The notes below the pieces were generated by a model. That model worked only from the letters and a program-made list of their open reading frames with translations. It did no database searches and had not been told where the DNA came from. Below, piece after piece: positions 26,547 to 40,746 of a stretch of DNA of 64,000 nt (positions are counted from its first letter, which is position 1; each line of letters starts with the position of its first letter). The DNA is from JAAYAY01 sp963674575. Its GTDB lineage: Bacteria > Planctomycetota > Planctomycetia > Pirellulales > Thermoguttaceae. The stretch is taken from positions 281,397-345,396 of the forward strand of contig CAXXQT010000010.1 of the NCBI GenBank assembly GCA_963674575.2, given 5' to 3'. Both the position numbers and the translations under genes were made by a program.

Positions 26547-26765
26547 ATGTTGGTACTATCCCGAAAGAAGAACGAGAGTATTGTCATCGCGGATGACATA
26601 ACGATCGTCGTCGTCGAGATTCGAGGAGACAAGGTTCGCCTCGGGGTGGAAGCCCCGAAGGAAGTGCCGGTGCATCGTCGAGAGGTCTTCGACGCGATTC
26701 GTCGCAACGAAGCAGCCGCCAACGAAGGGAAGGCGGATGCAGCGAAGACCAATAAGGACTCTTAG
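26547..26765 (+). CDS. csrA: Carbon storage regulator CsrA
   Basis: A 72-residue RNA-binding regulator that dimerises and binds GGA-containing leader hairpins to control translation. The sequence starts with the canonical MLVLSRKKNESIVI. It has the R-x-D-K-V-R-L-G core (VEIRGDKVRLGVEAPKEVPV) and the R in VHRREVF, followed by a short Ala/Lys-rich tail. The ATG at 26547 is chosen because MLVLSRK is the invariant start. AAGGA lies 8 bp upstream. It has no flagellar neighbours such as fliW. Confidence 0.95.
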   Translation: MLVLSRKKNESIVIADDITIVVVEIRGDKVRLGVEAPKEVPVHRREVFDAIRRNEAAANEGKADAAKTNKDS

Positions 26766-27111
26766 CGCCCCGAACAGAACCACCGAACAGGGACCACCAT
26801 TGCGATGGGGGTCTGTGGATTCGATTGGGGGTTCATGGCACCGCCTGGAATCTTGAGGATGTTCGTGCGTAAGCACATCTCCAAGCGTGCTCTTTGCGCC
26901 CTGGGAGCCTCGGTTTCATGCTGCGCCGCTACCCATAACAAGGGCCGCTTTCCGCACCGCCCTTGAGTGATCTCCGTACGACCCAGGTTCGGATTCCCCC
27001 CTTTCCGGCAACGGATCGTCCCCTTTTCTGCCGATGAAGTCGGTAGCTGGCTGCGTGGCCCCCCTTTCCATCCGGAGCGAGGGGGCTTAGAATTCATGGT
27101 TTGCAACACTC
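26766..27111. other. Gap between csrA and tRNA-Glu
   Basis: A hairpin CAAGGGC (26939-26945) with GCCCTTG (26959-26965) lies here without a T-run. A possible tRNA promoter is TTTCCA (27065-27070), 17 bp, TAGAAT (27088-27093). No gene was seen. Confidence 0.4.
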
Positions 27112-27185
27112 GGCCCCGTCGTCTAGCCAGGTTAGGACACAGGCCTTTCAAGCCTGCAGCACGGGTTCAAATCCCGTCGGGGTCA
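27112..27185 (+). tRNA. tRNA-Glu (anticodon TTC)
   Basis: A 74-nt tRNA with acceptor GGCCCCG pairing CGGGGTC (one G-T pair) and discriminator A. The anticodon loop is CTTTCAA in an AGGC/GCCT stem, and the T arm is GGGTTCAAATCCC. CCA is not encoded. It is followed by a T-run. Confidence 0.96.
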
Positions 27186-27330
27186 TTTTTTCGCTCTCTT
27201 ATTTCCGCCTAACGCTGTGCGTTCCAAGCGGGGATGAGAGCGTGTGCGTTGCAACGGGAAGAAGCGGACCTTGATCACAGGAAGCCGTTCTTCCTTTTTT
27301 TATGCGCCCCCTTGGGAGGACTCCAGGCCA

Positions 27331-28353
27331 ATGACTCCCCCCTACGATGCCCTGCTTCTCCTTTCCTTTGGGGGACCCGAGGGCCCCGACGATGTGCTCC
27401 CGTTCTTGGAAAACGTCTTGCGCGGCAAGAATGTACCACGAGAACGACTCCTTGAGGTCGCTGAGCACTACCACCTCTTCGGAGGCGTCAGCCCCATCAA
27501 CGCGCAGAACCGGGCCTTGCTCGCCGCGCTCCTCACTGAACTCCATTCCCACGGGATCGACTTACCTGTCTATTGGGGAAACCGGAACTGGCACCCCATG
27601 TTGACCGACACGATCGGCCAGATGGCCGAAGACGGCGTCCGCCGAGCCCTCGCATTTGTCACCTCAGCCTTTGCTTCCTACTCCGGCTGCCGCCAGTACC
27701 TGGAGGATATCGAGCGAGCCAGGGCCGACGTGGGCCCGGCGGCCCCGATCGTCGAGAAGCTGCGTCTTTTCCACAATCACCCCGGATTCATCGAGCCGAC
27801 CGCCCAACGGGTTGCTCAAGCAATTGCTTCCGTGGGCGAATCGGCGGCACAAGCCAAGGCAAGGCTCGTTTTTTCGGCTCACAGCCTGCCGCAGGTCATG
27901 GCGGATGCCTGCGATTACGTCGCCCAACTTCGCGATGCCTGCGCCCTGGTGGCGGAACGAGTCGGCCGAGAAGAATGGGACCTGGTCTACCAGAGCCGAA
28001 GCGGCCCGCCTTCCCAGCCATGGCTGGAGCCCGATGTGTGCGATCACCTGAACAGCCTACACAAGGCGGGCTACACAGACGTCGTGCTGGTCCCGATCGG
28101 ATTCCTCTCGGAGCACATGGAAGTGATCTACGACCTGGACGTGGAAGCGACCGAACTTTGCCAGCAGCTTGGCATGAACCTGGTCCGCTCGTCCGTAGTC
28201 GGCTGCCACCCACGTTTCGTTGCCATGATCCGAGAACTGGTCGAGGAGCGGCTTTCCGAATCCGCCGAACGCTTGTGGCTGGGGGACCTGGGGCCTTCCC
28301 CTGATTCCTGCCCTCCCGACTGCTGCCGCTGGCAATCCCGGCGACCTACATGA
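27331..28353 (+). CDS. hemH: Ferrochelatase
   Basis: A 340-residue ferrochelatase that inserts Fe2+ into protoporphyrin IX or coproporphyrin III. The N-terminus has DALLLLSFGGPEGPDDV, followed by YHLFGGVSPIN. The catalytic His is in LVFSAHSLP near residue 190, and the acidic pair for proton removal is in PIGFLSEHMEVIYDLD. The C-terminus contains several Cys residues (CPPDCCRW). The ATG at 27331 has GGGAGGA upstream. Its 3' end overlaps the end of the convergent fusA gene by 8 bp. It has no heme-pathway neighbours. Confidence 0.93.
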   Translation: MTPPYDALLLLSFGGPEGPDDVLPFLENVLRGKNVPRERLLEVAEHYHLFGGVSPINAQNRALLAALLTELHSHGIDLPVYWGNRNWHPMLTDTIGQMAEDGVRRALAFVTSAFASYSGCRQYLEDIERARADVGPAAPIVEKLRLFHNHPGFIEPTAQRVAQAIASVGESAAQAKARLVFSAHSLPQVMADACDYVAQLRDACALVAERVGREEWDLVYQSRSGPPSQPWLEPDVCDHLNSLHKAGYTDVVLVPIGFLSEHMEVIYDLDVEATELCQQLGMNLVRSSVVGCHPRFVAMIRELVEERLSESAERLWLGDLGPSPDSCPPDCCRWQSRRPT

Positions 28354-30418
28354 AGCCCTGAAGCACGTCCGGCGGAGCAGGCCCATAGCTGAAGGGCTCC
28401 ATCGAACAGGTTGCCCTGCCCTGACTCAGGCCACGCATGGCGTTCGCAAAGCCGAACAGGTTGGCCAGCGGAGCCTCGGCGTCGATGACCGTATTGCGGC
28501 CGCGGGAATGGGTCCGCGTGATCACCGCCCTTCGCTGCTGAAGATCGCTGACGAAATCGCCCAGATGCTCCTCGGGAGTCGTCACCTCCAGACGCATGAT
28601 CGGTTCGAGCAGGACGATTCCGGCCTCGGCCAGCGCTTTGCGAAACGCATCCGCCGCAGCCATCCGGAACGCCATTTCGTTGCTTTCGGTCTCATGAACC
28701 TCGCCGCCGAGAACGGTGATTTTCACGTTCATCAGCGGGAAGCCGAGCATTCCGCCGCCTTCCCCTTCCCCCGTGAGGACCTCGACGGCAGCCGTCAGGA
28801 ATTCGCCGGGCAGTGAGTCGCCGCACCTGCTGAGAACGGACACCGGCGTTTCACCTTCCTGGAATGGCTCCATGCGGATCTTCAATTCCGCGAAGAGCCG
28901 CTGCCCGCCGACCGTCCGGTGGCACTGGCCTGTCACCTCCACGGCCCGTTCGATCGTTTCTCGATAGCTGACGCGAGGATTGTGAACCCGCACGTTGAGC
29001 TTGTGCTCTCGCAGCAACTGGTGCGTGATAAACTCCAGGTGCAGTTCTCCCATGCCGCTAATCAGCGTCTGCCCGGTATCCTCGCTCTCCTTGGCCCGGA
29101 ACGTCGGGTCCTGGCGTCGCATCATGTCCAACACGGCCGACAGTTTCTTGCGATCCTCCGAACTCTCGGGCTCGATAGCCATGGAAATGACGGTTTCCGG
29201 AAACACGATCGACTCGAGCAGGACAGGCGCCTTCGCATCACAGAGCGTATCCCCGGTGATGCTGTGCCGCAGCCCGATGATCCCCACGATGTCGCCGGCC
29301 TCCGCCGTTGCAATCTGCTCCCGTCGCCCTGCTTGAAGGCGCCAGATCTGCGGCACGTTCTCTTTCTCGTTCTTCCCTGCATTGAGCACCCGGCTGTTGG
29401 CCTTCAAGGTGCCGGAATAGATGCGGACGTAGTGGAGGTCGCCGTGCTTGTCCGCCTGGATCTTGAACAGCAGCCCAGAGAAGGGCTCTTTGGGATCCGC
29501 CTTGCGGTGGAGTGTCTTTTCCGGGTCCTTGAGATCCGTTCCTTCAACGGGCGGAATATCCTTGGGACTGGGAAGCCAATAGGTAACCGCATCCAGCAAG
29601 GGCTGAATGCCGATCCCATCGAGCGCCGACCCGCACAGCACGGGGACCACCATGTCGTGGATCGCGGCCTCGCGCATAACCTGGCGAATCGTCTCCGGAG
29701 GAATGGGCTCCTCCGCCATCAACAGTTCGATCAAATCATCGCTGAACATCGACAATTCATCGAGGAGATTGGTGCGCCACATTTCGGCGTCCTCGACCAT
29801 GTCGCCGGGAATCTCACCGGCCACGATCTCCGTACCGTCCTTGTCGCCGGGGAAGGTGAGCATCTTCATTTCGATCAGGTCGATGATCCCGCGAAAGGCG
29901 CCGTCCACGTGGGGTGGACCGCTTCCGACGGGAAGGCTGACCGGCACCGGCTTGCATTCCAGGCGTTTCTTGATCTCGTCGAGCGTTGCGTAGTAATCGG
30001 CCCCTTCCCGGTCCATCTTATTGATGAAGGCCAGACGGGGCACGTGGTATTTGTCGGCTTGGCGCCAGACGGTTTCACTTTGCGCCTCAACGCCTTCACG
30101 CGCGCTGAAGACGACCACCGCCCCGTCGAGGACACGCAAGCTCCGCTCTACCTCGGCCGTGAAGTCCACGTGTCCGGGCGTGTCGATCAGGTTGAGCGTC
30201 TTGCCGTTCCAGGGAAAAGTGACACAGGCAGAGACGATCGTGATGCCTCGCTCCTGCTCTTCCGCAAGGTAATCGGTTACGGTGGTTCCGTCGTCGACGC
30301 GTCCGATCCGGTGGCTCGCGTGGGAGTAGAAGAGCATCCGCTCAGTGACGGTCGTTTTTCCGGCATCGATATGGGCGATGACCCCGATGTTGCGAAGTTG
30401 ATCCAGTTGCCGAGCCAT
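28346..30418 (-). CDS. fusA: Elongation factor G, EF-G2-like type
   Basis: This 690-residue GTPase drives translocation and/or ribosome recycling. GTP motifs are G1 AHIDAGKTT (15-23), G3 DTPGHVDF and G4 NKMD, followed by the usual EF-G domains II-V. The switch I region reads RIGRVDDGTTVTDYLAEEQ. This resembles mitochondrial EF-G2/GFM2 and the related bacterial spdEFG2 group, and it lacks the VGATMDSM-type sequence of canonical EF-G. The gene is last in the str region, separated from rpsG by a hairpin terminator. It could be the main EF-G of the cell or a recycling paralogue, and other copies outside the window would decide. Confidence 0.9.
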   Translation of the reverse strand: MARQLDQLRNIGVIAHIDAGKTTVTERMLFYSHASHRIGRVDDGTTVTDYLAEEQERGITIVSACVTFPWNGKTLNLIDTPGHVDFTAEVERSLRVLDGAVVVFSAREGVEAQSETVWRQADKYHVPRLAFINKMDREGADYYATLDEIKKRLECKPVPVSLPVGSGPPHVDGAFRGIIDLIEMKMLTFPGDKDGTEIVAGEIPGDMVEDAEMWRTNLLDELSMFSDDLIELLMAEEPIPPETIRQVMREAAIHDMVVPVLCGSALDGIGIQPLLDAVTYWLPSPKDIPPVEGTDLKDPEKTLHRKADPKEPFSGLLFKIQADKHGDLHYVRIYSGTLKANSRVLNAGKNEKENVPQIWRLQAGRREQIATAEAGDIVGIIGLRHSITGDTLCDAKAPVLLESIVFPETVISMAIEPESSEDRKKLSAVLDMMRRQDPTFRAKESEDTGQTLISGMGELHLEFITHQLLREHKLNVRVHNPRVSYRETIERAVEVTGQCHRTVGGQRLFAELKIRMEPFQEGETPVSVLSRCGDSLPGEFLTAAVEVLTGEGEGGGMLGFPLMNVKITVLGGEVHETESNEMAFRMAAADAFRKALAEAGIVLLEPIMRLEVTTPEEHLGDFVSDLQQRRAVITRTHSRGRNTVIDAEAPLANLFGFANAMRGLSQGRATCSMEPFSYGPAPPDVLQGFM

Positions 30419-30466
30419 GACCGTTATCCCGCTTCATTCCTGAACTTACCGAACTCGCCAACCGCG

Positions 30467-30503
30467 CAAAAGAAACGCCGCGCTCCTCGGGGACCGGCGC
30501 GGC
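30467..30503 (-). terminator. Terminator between rpsG and fusA
   Basis: A perfect GCCGCGC/GCGCGGC stem (30477-30503) with a 13-base loop is followed on the - strand by GTTTCTTTT. It probably ends or attenuates the rpsL-rpsG transcript before fusA. Confidence 0.65.
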
Positions 30504-30590
30504 GAACGTGTTCCGAGTCGTCAACAGGACTCCTGTTCGTGGGACTCGTGTCCCGCAGTCGGTGCCTCCCGTCAGCGTCTTCAGACCAAC

Positions 30591-31061
30591 TTACCAGGCG
30601 AAGTGGGCAAAGGCCTTGTTCGCCTCGGCCATGCGATGAACGTTCTCACGACGAGTCATGGCGGCCCCTTCACGCTTGTAGGCGGCGACCAGTTCGTCGG
30701 CCAGTTTCAAATGGGTCGGGCGACCCTTCTTCTCCCGCAAGGCCATCAGCACCCAGCGGATCGCCAGCGACTGCTGCCGGACCCGATTCACCTGCATCGG
30801 CACCTGGTACGAGGCACCGCCGACTCGCTTCGAGCGAACCTCGATGTTCGGCTTCACGTTTTCCAACGCCTGCGTGAACACGTCGATCGCTTCCGTATCC
30901 GAAATACGCTTCTTGATCTCGTCCAGGGCGTCGTAGAAGACGCGCTGGGCCGTGCTCTTCTTGCCGTCCCACATCAGGCAATTGATAAACTTGCTGGCCA
31001 AAAGGGAATTGTGGACCGGATCCCCTTTGAGTTGCTTTCTGCTCGCTGTAATTCGACCCAT
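30591..31061 (-). CDS. rpsG: 30S ribosomal protein S7
   Basis: The 156-residue S7 nucleates assembly of the 30S head and contacts the E-site tRNA. The sequence is canonical: a conserved AIDVFTQALENVKPNIEVRS, then VGGASYQVPMQV and the C-terminal RRENVHRMAEANKAFAHFAW. The ATG at 31061 is preferred over 31076 because GGAAG lies at the right spacing and S7 usually starts near this point. It follows rpsL by 27 bp. Confidence 0.97.
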   Translation of the reverse strand: MGRITASRKQLKGDPVHNSLLASKFINCLMWDGKKSTAQRVFYDALDEIKKRISDTEAIDVFTQALENVKPNIEVRSKRVGGASYQVPMQVNRVRQQSLAIRWVLMALREKKGRPTHLKLADELVAAYKREGAAMTRRENVHRMAEANKAFAHFAW

Positions 31062-31088
31062 CGACTGGACTTCCAATATTGAAGAGGA

Positions 31089-31457
31089 CTATTTCTTCTT
31101 GGCACCGTATCGGCTACGCGCCTGCTTGCGATTCTCCACCCCCAGGGCATCCAGCGTTCCGCGGACCACCTGGTAGCGTACGCCGGGAAGATCGCGGACA
31201 CGTCCGCCGCGAACCAGCACAATGGAGTGCTCCTGCAGGCTGTGCCCCTCGCCGGGAATGTAGACCGTCACTTCTTTCCCGTTCGAGAGCCGCACACGCG
31301 TGATCTTTCGCAGCGCGGAATTCGGCTTCTTCGGGGTCATTGTCTTGACTTGCAGGCACACACCCCGCTTCTGAGGGCAGCGGTCCAGGACCGGGGCCTT
31401 GCTCATTTTCCGCTTTGAGGTGCGGCGTTTCCGCACAAGTTGGTTGATTGTGGGCAT
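31089..31457 (-). CDS. rpsL: 30S ribosomal protein S12
   Basis: The 122-residue S12 sits at the decoding centre. It has the standard start MPTINQLVRKRR, the loop TPKKPNSALRK containing the lysine altered in streptomycin resistance of other bacteria, and PGEGHSLQEHSIVLVRGGRV. It is first of the rpsL-rpsG pair, 233 bp downstream of rpoC. No clear promoter was found in that gap. Confidence 0.97.
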   Translation of the reverse strand: MPTINQLVRKRRTSKRKMSKAPVLDRCPQKRGVCLQVKTMTPKKPNSALRKITRVRLSNGKEVTVYIPGEGHSLQEHSIVLVRGGRVRDLPGVRYQVVRGTLDALGVENRKQARSRYGAKKK

Positions 31458-31690
31458 GTGTCAGCTCGTATCTGTAAACGTCATCCCCCCCGCCTTGGCG
31501 GGGGAACGGCCAAGAGAAGACGCCACTGGCCTTCTCGTTCTATTTCAATAAGCCCGGCAACGTGATCGGAATCACTCAGCCTATCGCAACCACAGCCGGT
31601 GTCAAGTCATGCCATCGGTTGCGGACGGGCAACGACTCAATATTTCGGTACCATTTCGTGAAATCCTTGCCGATCCCACAACTTTTGCGG

Positions 31691-36187
<4,497 letters not shown>

Positions 36188-36335
36188 CGTGGCACTCCTT
36201 TTTCGGAGGAAACCGATTGCGGACGCTTCTTCTTCGTTCGGGGGACGCCGGCAACTTCCTCTGCCGAGCCCCGCGGGGCCGGAAGCCGGCTCCAGCAGTC
36301 GACTTCCGTGGATTTTCCCGGTTCCGGGCGGAACC

Positions 36336-39300
36336 TTACACGCGACCCTTTTCCAACTGCATGTTCAGACCCAGGCCGCGGATTTCGTTGGTCAACACAT
36401 CGAAGCTCGCCGGGGTGCCCGCCTCCAGCGTGTTCTCTCCCTTGACCATCGACTCGTAGATCTTCGTTCGCCCTTCCACGTCGTCGCTCTTGACCGTGAG
36501 CAACTCCTGCAGGATGTAGGCGGCGCCGTAGGCTTCCAGGGCCCACACTTCCATTTCCCCGAATCGCTGACCGCCGAATCGGGCCTTTCCACCCAGGGGC
36601 TGCTGGGTGATCAACGAGTAGGGCCCCGTGCTTCGGGCATGGACCTTGTCGTCGACGAGGTGGTGGAGTTTGAGCATGTAGATGTAGCCGACCGTCGTCT
36701 CCTGTTCCATAGGCACGCCGGTCCGCCCGTCCATGAGACGCACTTTGCCGTGGCGGGGCAGTCCGGCCTGTTCGAGGCAGTCGTTGATCTCCTCCTCGTC
36801 GGCCCCGTTGAACACCGGCGTAATCGCCTGAAAACCCAACTTGGCTCCCGCCCAACCCAGGTGCGTTTCCAGGATCTGGCCCACGTTCATACGGCTCGGA
36901 ACGCCGAGCGGATTCAACAAGATCTGGACCGGCGTTCCGTCCGGCAGGAAGGGCATGTCTTCCATGGGGAGAATCTTCGAGATCACCCCCTTGTTACCGT
37001 GGCGTCCGGCCATCTTGTCGCCCACCGAGATCACTCGCTTCGCGGCAATGTAGACCTTGACCATCTGCAGGACACCGCTGCGGAGTTCGTCGCCGCGCTT
37101 CATCGAATTCAAAGCGCGATCGCGCGTGTCGATGGCCGCCTCGACGGCAGGCCAGGCCTCCTTGTAGATCTTCTCGACCTCTTCCAACCGCTGGGGGCTG
37201 CGAATATCCAGATTGTCAAGACGGAAACGTTGGGCTTGCTCGGCCACGTACCGGTGTTCCTGGCCTTCCACCAGGGGCTGCCCGTCCTCATCCGTCAGTT
37301 TCTTCTTGAGGACGCCTTCGATCTGCTCAACCAGTTGTCCGAAGGTTTCCGCGATCGTCGCGTTGCCTTCGTTTTCCGTTTTCTTGAGCGAATCCTCAAA
37401 GGCCTTTCGCTCGTCCTCGGACAAGCTCATCCGGCGCGAGAACTTCTGGGTGTCGATCACGATCCCCTCGATGCCGGAGGGCACGTCGAGAGAGTCGTTC
37501 TTCACGTCCTCGCCGGCACGGCCGAAGATCGCGTGCAGGAGTTTCTCCTCCGGCGTCAGTTCCGTCTTCGATTTCGGCGAGACCTTTCCCACGAGAATGT
37601 CGCCCGGGCGGACGTAGGTCCCGATGCGAACGATACCGGTCTCGTCCAGGTTCCGGAGCGCCTTCTCGCTCACGTTCGGAATATCCCGCGTGAATTCCTC
37701 CCGCCCCAGTTTCGTCTCGCGAATCTCGACATCGAATTCCTCGATGTGGATCGACGTGTAGGTGTCGTTCATCACCAGCTCTTCGCTGATGATGATGGCA
37801 TCCTCGAAGTTGAAGCCGTCCCAGGCCATGAACGCGGCGAGCACATTCCGCCCCAGGGCGAGTTCCCCGTGGAAAGTGGCGGCGCCGTCGGCAATCACGT
37901 CGCCCTTCTCAATCTTCTGCCCCATCGACACGATCGGTTTCTGGTTCTGGCACGTCCGTTCGTTGAGCCCGACGAATTTCCGCAGGGGATACACATCGTT
38001 GCCGATCTCGATCCGGCTGCCGTCGACGTAGGTGACGGTTCCCTTGTTCCTCGCACGGATCAACATGCTGGAATTGTGTGCGGCGTCCACCTCCATCCCG
38101 GTGCCGACCAGGGGCGGCTCCGTGATCAGCAGCGGGACGGCCTGCCGTTGCATGTTCGATCCCATCAAGGCGCGGTTCGCATCGTCGTGCTCCAGGAACG
38201 GGATCAACCCCGCGGAAACACCAACCATCTGGCTCGGCGCCACGTCGACGTACTCGACCTTCTCCGCCGGGATCAGCGAAAAATCGCCCCAGTGACGAGC
38301 GATGATCGTATCGCCGACCAACTTGTCGCCGTCGATGGGCGTATCCGCCGGCGCCAGGAAGGCCTCGTGTTCCTCGTCCGCCCGGAGCCACGCGATCTCA
38401 TCGATCAGCTTGCCTTTCTTGACCTTCCGATAGGGCGTCACCAGGAAGCCGTAGTCATCCACGCTCGCATAGATCGCAAGGCTGGAGATGAGACCGATGT
38501 TCGTGCCTTCCGGCGTCTCAATCGGACAGATGCGTCCGTAGTGAGAGATATGCACGTCCCGGACCTCGAATCCGGCCCGCTTCCGATTCAAACCGCCCGG
38601 GCCCAGTGCCGAGAGACGACGCTCGTGGGTGAGCATCGAGAGCGGGTTGGTCTGGTCCACCACCTGGGACAGCTCTCCACGACCGAAGAAGTATTCGATG
38701 GCCGCCGAAATGCTCTTGGGGTTCACCAGGCTCCGAGGCGTCATGTCCTGAACGTCCTTCAGGCTCATCCGCTCCTGCACGGTCCGTCGCAGTTTCAAAA
38801 AGCCCTTCCGCAACTCGTCGCAGGCGAGTTCGTCGATCGTTCGCAAACGGCGGTTGCCCAGGTGGTCAATGTCGTCGATCTCGGCCTCGCCGGACTCGCC
38901 GCGCAGGGCCAACAGGTAGCGCATCGCCGCCACGAGATCTTCCGCACGGAGCGTCATCTCGTCTTCGGGCACACTCAATCCGAACTTCCGGTTGATTCGG
39001 AAGCGGCCAACCCGCCCGAGCCGATAGCGATTCGTGTCGTAGAACTTCTCGTGGAACAGGGCCCTCGCCTTCTCCAGTTGGGGCGGGTTACCCGGGCGCA
39101 ATCGCTGGTAGATGCGAAGGAGGGCTTCCTCGTGGCTTCCGGTCGTGTCATCAGCGAGGGCGTTCAGAAGCAACGGGTTCCGTTGATCCTCCATCACCTC
39201 GACCTTCTTCAGCCCGGAGGTGCAGATCGTCTCCGCGATGTTCTTCGTGATCTTCTGGCCGCATTCAATGATCACCTCACCGGCGCGCTCGCTCTCGGCA

Positions 39301-40046
39301 GGGTAGATCATGTCGGTGACGGCCACCTTCCCCTCGATTTTGGCAACGCTCCTGCCGTCGACGACCTTCTCCTCGGTCGTTTCATAGAACGCCTTGAGGA
39401 TTGCGGCGTCCTCGCTGAACGAGGGGTCCATGGCTCGCAGGAGCGTCATGGCCGAGAATTTGCCGCTCTGGTCGATGCGAACGGTAAGACTTTCCTTTCG
39501 CGTGACGTTCAGTTCGATCCAGCTTCCGCGTTCGGGGATGACGCGGCAGCTGTGGAGACGCCGCTCGCCGGCTTCCACCTCGCACACGAAGTCCACACCG
39601 GGACTGCGGTGCAACTGGCTCACCACGACGCGTTCGGCGCCGTTGATGATGAATTCGCCGCCTCCGAGCATGATCGGGATATCGCCAAGATAGACCTCTT
39701 CCTCGATCGGCTCTTCCTTCGTCAGACGCAGCCAGACCTTGAAAGGCCGGCCGTACGTCAGACGCAACTGCCGGCACTCGTCCGGCTCGTAGCGAGGCTT
39801 GCCGAGTTCGTAACCGATGTACTCCAAGCGCAAGGACTTGTCGTAACTCTCGATCGGGAAGATCTCGCGGAGGACGCTTTCCAACCCCTGATCATTGCGC
39901 TTCTTCCAAGGCGTTTCGAACTGGAGGAAGTCGGCGTAGCTCTTGGTCTGAATCGTCGTCAGATCCGGAGTCTCATAAGGGGTCTGATGGCTTCCAAAAT
40001 GACGCTTTTCCTGGGGGTGAAGACGCCGTTCTGCGGTGGTAGCCAT
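36336..40046 (-). CDS. rpoB: RNA polymerase subunit beta
   Basis: The 1236-residue beta subunit forms one side of the catalytic cleft. It has the rifampicin-pocket region (LSQVVDQTNPLSMLTHERRL), followed by RICPIETPEGTNIGLI, AFMAWDGFNFEDAI, GDKMAGRHGNKGV and the C-terminal GGKARFGGQRFGEMEVWALE. The ATG at 40046 has AGGAGGGT upstream. The sequence has no large lineage insertion and its length is close to the bacterial minimum. It is cotranscribed with rpoC. Confidence 0.98.
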   Translation of the reverse strand: MATTAERRLHPQEKRHFGSHQTPYETPDLTTIQTKSYADFLQFETPWKKRNDQGLESVLREIFPIESYDKSLRLEYIGYELGKPRYEPDECRQLRLTYGRPFKVWLRLTKEEPIEEEVYLGDIPIMLGGGEFIINGAERVVVSQLHRSPGVDFVCEVEAGERRLHSCRVIPERGSWIELNVTRKESLTVRIDQSGKFSAMTLLRAMDPSFSEDAAILKAFYETTEEKVVDGRSVAKIEGKVAVTDMIYPAESERAGEVIIECGQKITKNIAETICTSGLKKVEVMEDQRNPLLLNALADDTTGSHEEALLRIYQRLRPGNPPQLEKARALFHEKFYDTNRYRLGRVGRFRINRKFGLSVPEDEMTLRAEDLVAAMRYLLALRGESGEAEIDDIDHLGNRRLRTIDELACDELRKGFLKLRRTVQERMSLKDVQDMTPRSLVNPKSISAAIEYFFGRGELSQVVDQTNPLSMLTHERRLSALGPGGLNRKRAGFEVRDVHISHYGRICPIETPEGTNIGLISSLAIYASVDDYGFLVTPYRKVKKGKLIDEIAWLRADEEHEAFLAPADTPIDGDKLVGDTIIARHWGDFSLIPAEKVEYVDVAPSQMVGVSAGLIPFLEHDDANRALMGSNMQRQAVPLLITEPPLVGTGMEVDAAHNSSMLIRARNKGTVTYVDGSRIEIGNDVYPLRKFVGLNERTCQNQKPIVSMGQKIEKGDVIADGAATFHGELALGRNVLAAFMAWDGFNFEDAIIISEELVMNDTYTSIHIEEFDVEIRETKLGREEFTRDIPNVSEKALRNLDETGIVRIGTYVRPGDILVGKVSPKSKTELTPEEKLLHAIFGRAGEDVKNDSLDVPSGIEGIVIDTQKFSRRMSLSEDERKAFEDSLKKTENEGNATIAETFGQLVEQIEGVLKKKLTDEDGQPLVEGQEHRYVAEQAQRFRLDNLDIRSPQRLEEVEKIYKEAWPAVEAAIDTRDRALNSMKRGDELRSGVLQMVKVYIAAKRVISVGDKMAGRHGNKGVISKILPMEDMPFLPDGTPVQILLNPLGVPSRMNVGQILETHLGWAGAKLGFQAITPVFNGADEEEINDCLEQAGLPRHGKVRLMDGRTGVPMEQETTVGYIYMLKLHHLVDDKVHARSTGPYSLITQQPLGGKARFGGQRFGEMEVWALEAYGAAYILQELLTVKSDDVEGRTKIYESMVKGENTLEAGTPASFDVLTNEIRGLGLNMQLEKGRV

Positions 40047-40130
40047 AGAAGAGTACCCTCCTGATCAATCACATAAGAAAATGGGGTGGGAGAGGCGCCG
40101 GCGGCGCGCACCTTCTCCCCCGCCAAGAAT

Positions 40131-40147
40131 CCGCCGCATTTCGGCGG
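40131..40147 (-). promoter_or_regulatory. Hairpin in the rplL-rpoB gap
   Basis: CCGCCG pairs with CGGCGG around a 5-base loop in the 286-bp gap before rpoB. In other bacteria this gap holds an attenuator or an RNase III site. That role here is inference, and no T-run follows. Confidence 0.3.
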
Positions 40148-40332
40148 TATTTCCGGAATTGCACGGAACCCCTCCAGGAACCGACATCCCCTGCTGCGAA
40201 TGATCGTCTTGCAGCATGGCGTGTCGGATTCCAGGATGGGTTCTCGGCCGTTTCAAATCGCTAGCGCACCGCACCGGGTCCCCTCGATGATGGTGCTGCC
40301 TTGGGGAAAAATCGAACGGAAACGCGTCCGCA

Positions 40333-40746
40333 CTATTTGATCGAAACTGTGGCGCCGGCTTCCTCCAGCTCGCCCTTCAGTTTCTCGGCATCTTCCTTCG
40401 AGATACCTTCCTTCACTTTCGAAGGAACGCCCTCGACGAGATCCTTGGCTTCCTTGAGTCCGAGGCCCGTGGCGGCGCGGACGACCTTGATCACACCGAT
40501 CTTCTTGTCGCCGAAGCCTTCCAGGACCACGTCGAACTCGGTCTGCTCGGCCGGGGCTTCTCCGCCGCCCCCGTCGCCAGCGCCTGGCGCCATCATGACG
40601 GCTCCGCCGGCGGCTGCCTTGATGCCGTGCTCGTCTTCGAGGTAATCGCTCAGCTCTTTGGCTTCTTTCAGCGTCAGGCCGGCGATCTTGTCGCCCAGTT
40701 CTTTGGACATCGCGGAGAATTCGCGGGTTTCAACGTCGGTCGACAT
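40333..40746 (-). CDS. rplL: 50S ribosomal protein L7/L12
   Basis: The 137-residue stalk protein recruits translational GTPases. The N-terminal dimerisation domain (GLTLKEAKELSDYLEDEHGI), a Gly/Ala/Pro hinge and the C-terminal domain (EFDVVLEGFGDKKIGVIKVV, then GLGLKEAKDLVEG) are all present. The N-terminus carries about 10 more residues than usual (MSTDVETREFSAM). The ATG at 40746 has AAGGAT upstream. An internal ATG at residue 13 is an alternative. Confidence 0.96.
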   Translation of the reverse strand: MSTDVETREFSAMSKELGDKIAGLTLKEAKELSDYLEDEHGIKAAAGGAVMMAPGAGDGGGGEAPAEQTEFDVVLEGFGDKKIGVIKVVRAATGLGLKEAKDLVEGVPSKVKEGISKEDAEKLKGELEEAGATVSIK

